Source: Zoroaster sp. YZ-2022 (lineage: Eukaryota > Echinodermata > Asteroidea > Forcipulatida > Zoroasteridae). Taken from it: DNA of 64,000 nucleotides. Under the pieces are notes generated by a model that saw nothing but the letters and a program-made list of their open reading frames with translations, had not been told where the DNA came from and did no database searches. This document shows positions 10,133-20,603 of this stretch, piece after piece. Position 1 is the first letter of the stretch, and the number at the start of each line of letters is the position of its first letter. The DNA is taken from the NCBI GenBank assembly GCA_029582265.1, contig CM055816.1, positions 1,764,992 through 1,828,991 on the forward strand, written 5' to 3'. Position numbers and translations under genes: made by a program.

Positions 10133-10841
10133 GATTATGTTGATTTATGCTATGAACTCAGCAGGGTAGAGTAGCTTTCAATCATCCAATCAATCCAATT
10201 TGCATTATATAGCTGTATTATGCACAACAGTTACTGGACGGTAGTCAGAGGGACACGTGCTAATTGCATACACTGTATACATCTGTGCACACTACACTAA
10301 CAAATGGTAGTCAGGGGGATACTACCAAAGTTATAGCATGGTAAAGCATGCGCTTGCAGTCATTCATTCCGTATAGCAAGGAATAACAAAATTGCAAACA
10401 AATGCTGAGGTTGCTCTGCGATATAAGCGATTTTGGGGATCTCTAAATAGTTCAGTGTAAAGACAATTACAATGTAAAATTGGAAATAATTATTTTAAAT
10501 AATATCCTGTCCCGAAAAGGTGGTTGACCGCAACTCCCCAACCCCCACCCTCGCGACACACATGGCCCACCCTCGCGACACACATGGCCTACCCCTCATA
10601 TGACTATAACGCATTTAGTGCCTTTATCTTGATTTTAAATAACTCTATTTTTGTTTACATTTGCAGTGTTTTTCGAATGGCGTAGCAAGGGTTTTTCTTC
10701 TAAAGGCTGGGGGAATTAATTTTCCGACTTTATGCCGAAAAAGTTAGAACCAAAATCAAATGTAAACACTTATTTTATGCTGCAGTGTTGCCTGTTTATT
10801 TTGGTATGATTGTTTATGGTTTATGTTAATTTTCAAATTCT
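10133..10841. other. No gene seen; Gypsy leader and small direct repeats
   Basis: Leader side of the Gypsy element. Two direct copies of GGTAGTCAG-GGGA-AC lie at 10240-10255 and 10306-10322. A 22-bp unit containing CTCGCGACACACATGG is repeated twice in tandem at 10545-10590. I saw no TG...CA boundary that could be matched on the other side. Confidence 0.5.
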
Positions 10842-13293
10842 CAAACGGAAGGAATAACATTGGCCTTTGAAAACGTATGCAATATTTTCTGTGCAGCCTG
10901 TATATCTAGTCGCCTTATTCGATCACGATAATTAATACGAAAGTGAAATTCTCACAACCAAACTCTGTAGCTTACATGCTGCATGCACCAGCGAGAAGGC
11001 CCAATAATCTGATAATTCCAAAGAAAAGTTCATAAGTTCCTAACATAAGAAATAAATAAAATGGATGTTGTTATATTTCCATTAATTTACATAAAAATCA
11101 ATGACATTTGAAAGCGAGGTTGCCCCTGCAAACAGACACAATTAGGCAGGTTACTATCATGAGCATGTACACATACAGCCTGCCCTCTTGTATTCAGGGA
11201 ATACCCCCTTCGGCTATGCCCCTGATCGCTTGTGTGTAAAATGCTGCCACAACTCAACATTTTAAATCTAGGATGATCAACAAGACTTTAAAAGCAAGTC
11301 ATTCAAGTGAAGATAAATCTTTTCAAAAGATGCTGTTCATTATTTGACAGCCCGATATGCAATGGCAAATATGGCTTTATTGGCACACTCCGTGTTGTTA
11401 TAATGGTTCATACGCCAACAACCAACCAGCGACGCTTGATCGAAAACAATGATTAATTTCAGTTTACGACGGGAGCTGCTTCTATTGCTGCTTGCGCCCT
11501 CTTTTGTCTGGTAGTGGCCTTCTAACTTTCCAGCTCAATGTTATGTCTGACGCTATGAAGATGCATGCTTGTGTCTGTACAAACTCAATTATGAAACGAG
11601 GGCATACAATTTCAGAGTGTTTTTCATGTTTTTTTCTCAGTTCTTTATGGATAAGATTACAAAAGGGTGGAGAGCGACCCTTTCATGGAGTTTGAAATTC
11701 TTTGATATTTTTATTATCCTAGGTTGCTCACAGCAGGGCACCGCAATGGAGCCTCAAACCATCAATTGTTTGTTACAGTCATATTATTGTACCTACTTCC
11801 AGGTACCACAAGGGCTGCAAGGATCGTGTGCAGTTTAGGCTGACCTAGATTAGTAACGAACACGTAAAGAAAACCTAACTTGTCTATTGATATGCCTACT
11901 TCCAGGTATTTTATTTATGTTAAATCCAGCTCAAAACGAGCTTCAGGGGCTGCGAGCGGGCCCACTTGAGGAGATGTGTTGGTTCTATCTAGGCGCTCTC
12001 TTATGCAATATAAGAGTTTTCAAGTTTGTGAAGTATTCTCGACTGGCTAATGATGCTAAGCAGTGTATTCTGAGCGCTTTATGACGACGTCTTTTCCTTT
12101 TGATGGGGTTGTAAAAAAAAACTGTAGTATACTCCTCAGGATGGGCATACTTAATTATTTTGGTCATGATCTTGTATGGGCCATCGAAATAGTGGCGGAC
12201 AATTATTGATATACGGTGTAGGGGCCTGCCTTACTGTATTCAGATTCACGAAAATAATTTTACTTTGGACGCTCTGTGGTGCATTCTGATCGCTTTATTA
12301 ATAATTATGGTAGGTAAAACTTGTAGCTTTGCATGGTGAGGATGATAAGTAAGACTAATTGCGGTGACACCATGTGGAATCTCAATTGAGTAGTAATTAG
12401 TTCTGAAAAGAACTGGGGGTACAGTTGTACCCCCAGTTCTTTTCAGAATTAATTACTACTCAATTGAGATTCCACATGGTGTCACCGCAATTAGTCTTAC
12501 TTAATAATTATGGTGTTGCAAGAAAAATACTGTTTCCCACTCTAAAAAGTCGCGTGATACGCGTTGGTACCAAAAGCAGACAGTATATTCCAACGGACAG
12601 TCTTAATTTCATTTTTGATTTAAGTTTATTTCTATCAAAAATAAGAGTAGCTCAGGCGGAATAATTTTACAAGACATTTGACAAGTATGATTTTGGTGAT
12701 TTGTTTAAACACTTTTTTGTTGTTTTGACATAGTGGCTTAATGTATGATTGCCAGTGGCCTAAATCCACGTCGAAAAGTGAGGGATATTTAAATTTATTT
12801 ACATAATTTACAACAAAGTATTGAATCTCAAACACTGATCAACGGAGGGGAGAATTAAAAAAAACGACAGGCCCATGGGGTTAGACTCCCTGAACCCCCT
12901 CCCCCCCGCCCGTGGTTAGGCGTACAACCACTCAGAATCCTACGGCTATCATAAAGATGACACACAAACAGACAAATAAACAAACAGACAATTAATATTT
13001 AAACAAACCAAATTCCCCCTTTTTGCACGAATTATTCGATTATAATTTTTTTTACCGCTGTAAAAATTCGAGGGGATGATCCTATGGACCATCCCCCTGG
13101 GCCAAAAACTGGGGATATATCTCCACCCCATTCCCGGGATTTACGCCCGTAACGATTGACACCTAAAGCATAAAAGCTGTAGGTAAGGTCATCTTAGACA
13201 ACTGTGAGAATCTTCGAGCAACTACCGCTTCGTATAACGGCTATGCCTGTGAATATAATGAATATTATGCATCATTCTGCCTAATCCTTGCCA
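10842..13293 (+). repeat. Duplicated block, copy A
   Basis: About 2.4 kb that matches 24881-27317 in the same order and orientation, starting at AAACGGAAGGAATAACATTG and ending near CTTAATCCTTGCCA-type sequence. Copy A carries a foldback palindrome (12346-12503) absent from copy B. Copy B has a segment near 25.5-26.2 kb not seen here. Small indels are frequent. No coding capacity was recognised, so this is either a segmental duplication or two copies of a large non-coding transposon. Confidence 0.8.
12346..12503. repeat. Near-perfect 77-bp-arm palindrome (foldback element)
   Basis: Left arm 12346-12422 and right arm 12427-12503 are complementary with a single mismatch around a 4-base loop (AGTT). 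The arm is the family sequence beginning TAAGTAAGACTAATTGCGG and ending CTGGGGGTAC. Other family members occur at 13918-14037, 20448-20603, 32063-32189 and 48984-49208. Confidence 0.95.
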
Positions 13294-13496
13294 GTTGCCG
13301 AAAAACAGGAACCATACCTTACTCCATACTCCATGGAGTCTAGTTCTTTAGATTGCTGTCATGCAAGAGTGACGTTTTAGCTCTGACTCGACTTGACACG
13401 ACATGCAAAAACTCTCGCTAGTACTATACTAGTAGAGTCTATACAAATACCGAAACGATAAAAAGATAAGCTTTACCAAATACTATACATTTAATG

Positions 13497-13800
13497 GAGT
13501 GTCGTGGTCGAGCGGTCTGCGTCGGACTCAAGTTCTGGTGTTGTCAGAATGTGGGGGTTCGAATCCCGGCATGGCTGGTCACGGCGCTTGTGCCCTTGAG
13601 CAAGACACTTAACCATTATTGCTTCGATCGTCCTTCGGATGGGACTTCAGCTGTAGGTCTCGTGTACTAGATTAAGTAATGCACGTAACAGAACCCAGAA
13701 CACTTATCGTGCAAGAGTAGGGGTTTATTCCGGTGTTTCTGGTTCACATGACAAGCGCCCTTGTTTATAGGTTTCCTCAGGCTTCTGAGCTACAGTGCTT
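13497..13800 (+). mobile_element. tRNA-Leu-derived SINE
   Basis: The head resembles tRNA-Leu(CAA): A box GTGGTCGAGCGG near 13504, anticodon context GACTCAAGTTC with CAA at 13529-13531, and B box GGTTCGAATCC at 13556-13566. The acceptor ends do not pair, so it is not a working tRNA. The body (TGCCCTTGAGCAAGACACTT near 13590, then TCGATCGTCCTTCGGATGGG) is of a type common in animal SINEs. Transcription would be by RNA polymerase III from the internal boxes. The 3' end is uncertain. Confidence 0.75.
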
Positions 13801-13917
13801 AAGTGAGTTTTCAAAAAAATACATCACATATCTCACATGGACGTACTCAGTTATTATCTGCACACATTTGTTATGCATTCAAAAGAAGAAATTAGATATT
13901 TCAAAATGAAAAATTTG

Positions 13918-14037
13918 TTAAGTAAGACTAATTGCGGTGACACCATGTGGAATCTCAATTGAGAAGTAATTAGTTCTGAAAAGAACTGGGGGTACAACTC
14001 GACGTTTCGATCAGTATGCTCTGATCGTCCTCAGGAG
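13918..14037 (+). repeat. Foldback-family repeat with hammerhead-like motif, single arm
   Basis: One arm of the family described at 12346, extended at its 3' end by CGACGTTTCGATCAGTATGC and TCGTCCTCAGGA. Read on the minus strand the extension is CTGAGGA, a GATC/GATC stem-loop, GAAAC and GTC. Confidence 0.85.
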
Positions 14038-14369
14038 AAAAATTTGTTGTTGAATTTACAGATGTAATTCACCCGGGGCTTCGACTCCACGTACCGAATA
14101 CGTGTTCACATCATTTTTGAACACCCCTGAGAGAATCCCGGTGACGCGCATACATGTATATCTACAATTATTTTAGAGTAGGTGACTAATACAATAAACC
14201 ACCTAATATTTCTAACCAGGTATGTTATATAAATTCTGTCATATTTGGTGCGTCAATTCTCAACCCTGCACAATAATAAAGACAACATTAAACCTCACAG
14301 TGCATCATACCGTTATGGCTTTGCGCTGTCCTATCGTTAGCCTTTCGTCAAAGCGCACGCGGCAACCTT

Positions 14370-14520
14370 GTCCGAATGCCTCTTCCCTTCACATTCCTAT
14401 TTTTAAAATAATGGCGTAATTGTCACACTTCCGTCATAAGAATAATGACGTAATTGTTGCTGTACTGTCATTATTCTAAGAAATAGTAGACTGTGAAAGG
14501 AAGAGGCATTCGGACTAGCG
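14370..14520. mobile_element. Small inverted-repeat element (MITE-like)
   Basis: TCCGAATGCCTCTTCC at the left is matched by GGAAGAGGCATTCGGA at the right, and the imperfect arms extend to about 45 bp (14370-14415 and 14475-14520). A related right half recurs at 20605-20680. No target duplication could be assigned. Confidence 0.65.
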
Positions 14521-14547
14521 ACAACCCTGAACACAACACAACGACCA

Positions 14548-14602
14548 AAAAAGACCACGCACGCGATCGCGAGTGCCGCCCACACTTGTGTGTGGTCTTT
14601 TT
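14548..14602. repeat. Hairpin repeat AAAAAGACCAC ... GTGGTCTTTTT
   Basis: Arms 14548-14562 and 14588-14602 pair at 14 of 15 positions. A second copy of the same hairpin, with the same left flank, lies at 20699-20757. Confidence 0.75.
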
Positions 14603-14699
14603 CTATAATAATAGGTGTTCGAGCGACAGCGCAAACACCTCTTGTTTATTGTTCGGGTTTTTTCCTTCTCCTTCTCAACAAGACTTACATGTATGCAGA

Positions 14700-15480
14700 G
14701 TTCACACAAAACTTAACACATAGTTAGACCTTAACATGTAGTTGTATACTAAGTTGTGACGTCATGGTGAGGTCATCAGATATCGAATTACACTAAATCA
14801 AAGTTTAATATTTCAAAAAATCATATCACATGAACCACAAAATATATTTTCACTATCTTTGCATGATCTAAAAGATCTTGAATTATGTGACATTTCGTTC
14901 ACAGACGTGACCTCAATCTGATCTCTCCTTCCGGTCGAAACCGGAAGTCGAAGATTTCAAAAAATCATATCTCAGAAGAACCACAGAAGATATTTTCATA
15001 AAATTTGCATCATCTTAAATACCTTGAACTATGTCACATTTTGTTCACAGTCATGACCCTTGACCTCTCCTTCCAGTCAAAAACGGAAGTTTATGTGAAT
15101 AAATATTCTGAATCAGCCAAACATAGTTGCGGAGTTCAAAGCACCTTAAAACTTAACACATAGTTAGACCTTAACATGTAGTTCCAGGTAACGTTGTGAC
15201 GTCATGGTGAGGTCATCTAATGAATTATTACGTAATTAATTATAATTAAAAGAATACACTTTATATGTCGTGAACCACAATAGATAATTTCTTGATTCCT
15301 AAATAATCATACAGAACATGGAGGACATTTGATACACAGACATGACCCTATTGACCTTTACTTCCGGTTCAAACTGAAAGTTTAAAAAGCTCTTTATAAA
15401 TTGAGGCAAATCTGAAAGGGTATTCGAAAAAAAAACATTCTGGGTTTATATGTTAAGTGGGATCTGCTCTTTTCAAAAAT
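14700..15480 (+). repeat. Degenerate repeat family ACTTAACACATAGTTAGACC
   Basis: Two degenerate units (about 14706-14940 and 15135-15480) share CTTAACACATAGTTAGACCT, GACGTCATGGTGAGGTCATC, a GTGAACCACA segment and a CTTCCGGT-type end. Further units lie at 18230-18790 and 19130-19440, so the family surrounds the triplet microsatellite and the tRNA-like array. Confidence 0.75.
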
Positions 15481-15540
15481 ATATTTGGTGAGGTCATCGC
15501 TTTTAACAGAGCCCTCTAGCGGCAGGTTTTTAAAAAGTCT

Positions 15541-15947
15541 GCTGATGGTGATGCTGATGCGGATACTGCTGCTGCTACTGCTGCTGCTGCTACTGCTGCT
15601 GCTGCTGATGCTGATGCTGATGCTGATGCTGCTGATGCTGCTGATGATGCTGATGATGCTGATGCTGCTGATGCTGCTGATGCTGCTGCTGCTGCTGCTG
15701 CTGCTGATGCTGATGCTGATGCTGATGCTGATGCTGCTGATGATGCTGATGCTGCTGATGCTGCTGCTGCTGCTGCTGCTGCTGATGCTGATGCTGATGC
15801 TGATGCTGCTGATGATGCTGATGATGCTGATGATGCTGATGATGCTGATGATGCTGATGCTGATGCTGATGCTGATGCTGATGATGATGATGCTGATGCT
15901 GATGCTGATGCTGATGCTGATGCTGATGCTGATGCTGATCATGCTGC

Positions 15948-15979
<32 letters not shown>

Positions 15980-16174
15980 ATGGTGATGATGGTGATGATG
16001 GTGATGATGGTGATGATGGTGATGATGGTGATGATGGTGGTGATGGTGGTGATGGTGGTGATGATGGTGATGATGGTGATGATGGTGATAATGATGCTGA
16101 TGCTGATGCTGATGCTGATGCTGCTGCTGATGCTGATGCTGATGATGATGATGATGATGATGATGATGCTGATG

Positions 16175-16231
<57 letters not shown>

Positions 16232-16302
16232 TTGGTGATGATGGTGATGATGGTGATGATGGTGATGATGGTGATGATGGTGATGATGGTGATGATGATG
16301 AA
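15541..16302. repeat. Compound triplet microsatellite (CTG/ATG/GTG)n
   Basis: About 760 bp made almost only of GAT, GCT and GGT triplets in blocks: GATGCT-rich, pure CTG runs of 6-8, then GATGGT- and GAT-rich. Because the period is three and stop triplets are absent, long frames are open on both strands. These are not genes. Confidence 0.97.
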
Positions 16303-16379
16303 ATGACGTAGAGACTTGTAATTTTGCACAAACATTTGTCCTGATATGTGTAAATTCATAAAATCGTTACAAACTTAAT

Positions 16380-18045
16380 CAGCTCTGCTCTTATGGGCAA
16401 AAGCAATGAAAATTCAAAAGCTCTATAACTCCCTAACGAAATGATGTGCAGATTTGTAACTTGGTACACAAATTTATTATAATAGGTAGATGCACCTAAA
16501 ATTCATAACAAGCCCATCCGTTCCTTTCTAATGGGCTAAAACAATGGAAATGTAAAAGGACTATAACTGATATTCAGAGTTTTAACTTGGCACAATAATC
16601 GACGGGACTTACTACTGCATGTCAAGGAACCTTAGTGGTCATGTGGTTAAAGCGTCTGACTGCTAATTGGAATGTGATGTGTTCGAGATCCATCGTTAAC
16701 ATAACCACCCTTATTTGATTGCTTTTCTTTATTTTCTTTTTTATCCATTCACGGCTCTCATCTGAGGCAAGTGATACGTTTCGAAAAGCTATTTTTATTC
16801 TACTTATGAGTTACAACATGGCACAATAATAGACTGGATTTAGTAAGACACGTTTTGGAAGCGGGGTGGTCCAGTGATGAAATCGTCTGACAGTTTATCA
16901 TGATGTTCTTAATTCGACATCCGCCGTCAACATTACTGTGGCAAGTTTGTTACTCTTATTGTAGTATTGAACAATTATCGACTAGATTTACTACTAAACA
17001 TTATGGAAGCTCGGTGGTCTAGTGGTAAATTCCTCTCACTGAATATGCGAAGGTTTTGAGTTCAAGATACGACATGAACACGAACGCACCCATTTGATTA
17101 CTTCGTTTTATTTTTCTTCTTCATCCGTGTACAATGAAATCAGTTCAACAAAAATGCCTGAAAATTGTACATCAACAACTTTAACATGTTTTACTTTCCG
17201 ACTTTTTACCAAAATTAAACCAAAACACCTTACGTTTGTAACCCAACAAACGTACTTCTCGTTGTTTTTGTTTTTGTTTGGTTTAGTTTTTTTCAAGATT
17301 TCAATACGATTCTATCTCTGTAATGGTGACCATTAGTAAAATTCAAATCTTTGCAAAACATATCAATATCAACTTTACCACGTCACGATTTCTTCTGTAA
17401 TTCTAAAACGTGGCTTATAATGAATGGCGTCGCAGTTGAATAGATACATCACTGATGGAAAATAGAAGCATGATTAATGCTCGTGGATTAATGCTCGTGC
17501 ATAAGTTTATAAATTACATCTACACAATAGACGAAGCCTTGGTAAATAATTTAACCTCGACAACAACCATAACCGTATTATTAGCAGTATTACCATAAGT
17601 GCGTTACTATTGTCTGAAATATTAGACAATCAAAAAGGCAATATCAATTGAAAAGAAGATCTCACTTGAAAGTAGAAGCAGGAAATTACAACACCTAGAG
17701 CAGTACTTATGCCCATCTCTAAAACTAGACAGTATAGACGAAGCCTTGTTATAAAATTGACAAAAGACATAGCCTTAGTATTAGCAGTATAGAATCAGTA
17801 GACGCCAATGTGCTTCACTTTTGTCTGATCATTTGAAAGCATTATAACTCTCGAACAGAATGACGTCAGACTTGAAACTTGGCACAATATATCGTATGAC
17901 ATGTAGATGTATAATAAATGTCATCTGTACCGGTAAAATGGGCTAAAACAGTGGATGTTTAAAATAACTATAACTCTCAAATGACCGCTAATCAGAATTT
18001 CCCGAGTTCGAGATCCGTCATGAACATGACTGTACACATTTTATT
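16380..18045 (+). repeat. Degenerate array of units carrying tRNA-like heads
   Basis: Units share a lead-in (AACTTGGCACAATAATCGAC or similar) and then a tRNA-like stretch. In the clearest, at 16628-16690, A-box-like TAGTGGTCATGTGGTTAA, GACTGCTAAT (a Ser-GCT-like anticodon region) and B-box-like TGTTCGAGATCC can be read. Decayed relatives begin near 16860, 17007 and 17985. None forms a full cloverleaf by eye, so these are SINE heads or tRNA pseudogenes. The rest is AT-rich DNA without a gene. Confidence 0.6.
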
Positions 18046-18060
18046 ACTCTTCTTTGTTAG

Positions 18061-18136
18061 GTGTTCGAGCGACAGCGCGAACGCCTCTTGATATTGTTCG
18101 TTTTTTCTTTAGGTGTTCGAGCGAAAGCGCGAACAC
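18061..18136 (+). repeat. Repeated small hairpin GTGTTCG ... CGAACAC
   Basis: Copies at 18061-18084 and 18113-18136, and a third at 14615-14638. The 18113 copy pairs GTGTTCG with CGAACAC and closes with GC-GAAA-GC, a GNRA-type tetraloop. The other copies have GACA in the loop. Confidence 0.65.
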
Positions 18137-18162
18137 TTCTTGTACCGGTTTTTTACTCCCCC

Positions 18163-18222
18163 TCCCCGTCCACGTCCCCGTCCCCGTCCCCGTCCCCGTC
18201 CCCGTCCCCGTCCCCATCCCCT
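18163..18222 (+). repeat. Hexanucleotide repeat (GTCCCC)n
   Basis: About nine copies of GTCCCC with two substitutions. Confidence 0.95.
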
Positions 18223-18229
18223 TTAATTA

Positions 18230-19440
18230 CCTTGAATTATGTGACATTTATCTTGAATTATAGACGTGACCTCAATCTGACCTCTCCTTCCGGTCGAAAC
18301 CGGAAGTTTAAGTGAAGAAATATTCTGAACCACTATTCTATAAATGTATTTGTACAGCCTAAACAAAGTTGCGGAGTTCAAAGAACCTTAAAACTTAACA
18401 CATAGTTAGACCTTATCATATAGTTCCAGGTAACGTTGTGACGTCATGGCGAGGTCATCTAATGAATTATAATAAAAACAATATATTTTATATCTCGTGA
18501 ACCACAATAGATAATTTATTTTATTCCTTCATAATCATACAGAACATGGAGGACTCGAAATTTGATACACAGATATGACCCTATTGATCCTTACTTCCGG
18601 TCCAAACTGTTTAAAAAGCTCTTTATAAATTGACGCAAATCTGAATAGGCTTTCGAAAAAAGCATTCTGGGTTTATAATTACGTTAAGTGGGATCTGCTC
18701 TTTTCAAAAATATATTTGGTGACGTCATCGCTCTTAACAGCGCCCTCTAGCGACAGGTTTAAAAAAGTCCCTTTTTGCTATCTTGAGAAAACATTAGACG
18801 GAATTTTACCAAATTTGGCACAATTGACACCCATATTATGAGGAAAATTTCTGAAGTATGAATGACGTCACATGACTGAACTGGAACTTACGGTTGAAAG
18901 AATTTAAAATTATATGTGATGACTGAACTGGAAGTTAATGTATTCAGTATAGCACATTATATGTTATTTTAATTATATATTATGAAAACTCATATCTCCT
19001 GAAGTAACTCTTGTCTTTTAACAAATTTAGGTGATGACGTCATCACATATGATGCACACTCGAACACCCTGAGTTTGTTTTCTACAAACTCAATACCTCT
19101 AGTTTTTTAAAACGTTTTCTTCTCCTTCTCAGTGAGACATATCCAACAAAAAAGGATAGTTTCAAAGTTCACAGCACCTTAAAACTTAACACATACTTAG
19201 ACGTTAACATGTAGCTGTGTCCTAAGTTGTGACGTCATGGTGAGGTCATCATATATCGAATTACACTAAATCAAAGTTTAATATTTCCAAAAATTATATC
19301 TCATGAACCACAAAAGATATTTTCACAATCTTTGCATCATCTTATAGATCTTGAATTATGTCACATTTCGTACACAGACATGACCCAATATCCTTCCGGT
19401 CGAAAAGGGAAGTTTAAGTGAACAACTCTTCAGAAGTACC
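18230..19440 (+). repeat. Further units of the ACTTAACACATAGTTAGACC family
   Basis: Units at about 18230-18790 and 19130-19440 match 14700-15480, including GACGTCATGG-GAGGTCATC and the CTTCCGGTCGAAA segment. No gene was seen between them. Confidence 0.75.
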
Positions 19441-19619
19441 ATTCTTTATGCACAGCCTATTTCGCGTGTGAACGGCCTTGAAGTTCTCTTACACACAGAC
19501 ACGAGGCATTATATAGTTCACTGTACACTGCAGTATCTCAGCCATCTACAAGACGTACTCTGCCTTAGTTTCATTCACCTCATGGTTGAGTTCTTCTCTA
19601 ATTAAAATTTCACTATCGT

Positions 19620-19900
19620 TGTCCTTTATTTCGAGCTGTCATTTGTGTACATAGTTTTGGAATTGTTAGCGCTTGTTCTAAATCTAAGAGTGAATTCTAA
19701 CAGATCATTTTTTGGCATTCATGACTTCAATTATCTCATCTTGAAATATGATGTTTCGCATCTTTTCGCGAGTGATGCAGTAAAATTAACAGTCATCGAT
19801 GCACAGAGGATTTTTAAAAATATTTATTTGTTATTTTTTCTTTCGTTTATGGGCAATCAATTTCATGGTAAGAGTTTTCCAATGCGCCCTTGACAAAAGG
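19620..19900 (+). repeat. Dispersed repeat, first copy
   Basis: GTTTCGCATCTTTTCGCGA through CTTTCGTTTATGGGCAATCA and AATGCGCCCTTG matches 53270-53450 in the same orientation. No coding content recognised. Confidence 0.75.
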
Positions 19901-20184
19901 TTTTCAGGCACTGGAGTTAATTTACCTACAAAATCAATTAATTTTGATTTTGAGACAAGAGATTCAGATCTTATTTTAACTTATATATTTTATTTATTTT
20001 CTTTTGTATTATTTTATCAACTTAATTAAATTAATTTTTTTATAGTTCTTAAACGAAAAACATCAACAACTTCCCACAATGATTGTTTAATAACCAATGT
20101 GGCAGAAAAAGCGTCTAGAACAAAATGGTTAATAACTTTTTCCAAATTGTTGGAATAAAAAGTCTGGGGTGGGTTATGGACTTT

Positions 20185-20245
20185 GGATATAGAAGATCCT
20201 TCAGTCTGTAGTATTGGTCGCCAGACTGAGGGATCCCCTATATCC
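20185..20245. repeat. 24-bp-arm hairpin
   Basis: Arms 20185-20208 and 20222-20245 pair with three mismatches around a 13-base loop. Confidence 0.8.
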
Positions 20246-20447
20246 TAAGTCAACCACCCTCCTTCCCCCTGTGCTTGTTAACAACTGATTCAGTTCAGTG
20301 AGCACACACTCCTCTCCCCCAACCCCTAGGATCCTAGTCTTACAGTTCCCACCTGCGCGCCTCAACGAACTAATCCTCCAGCATCCATTCATGGGATGAT
20401 CCTCCAGCAGTCTACTTAAGCAGCAGCTTTTTCCAGAGTCCGGCATT

Positions 20448-20603
20448 CTCCTGAGGACGATCAGAGCTTACTGATCGAAACGTCGAGTTGTACCCCCAGT
20501 TCTTTTCAGAACTAATTACTATACTCAATTGAGATTCCACATGGTGTCACCGCAATTAGTCTTACTTATCATCCTCACCATGCAAAGCTACAAGTTTTAC
20601 CAA
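20448..20603 (-). repeat. Foldback-family repeat with hammerhead-like motif, reverse orientation
   Basis: CTCCTGAGGACGATCAGAGC leads into ACTGATCGAAACGTCGAG, then the common arm to AATTAGTCTTACTTA and the longer end CATGCAAAGCTACAAGTTTT, also present at 12317-12340 and 48956-48980. The 200 bp upstream (20246-20447) is more GC-rich than the surroundings and may be the 3' part of the parent element. Confidence 0.85.

Noticed and set aside
13501..13575. tRNA-Leu(CAA) gene
   Set aside because: A and B boxes are good, but acceptor ends do not pair and a SINE body follows; treated as a SINE head.
15394..16359. Long open frames on both strands (Ile/Ser-rich, Leu/Met-rich)
   Set aside because: They are translations of a triplet microsatellite that lacks stop triplets; no normal protein sequence.
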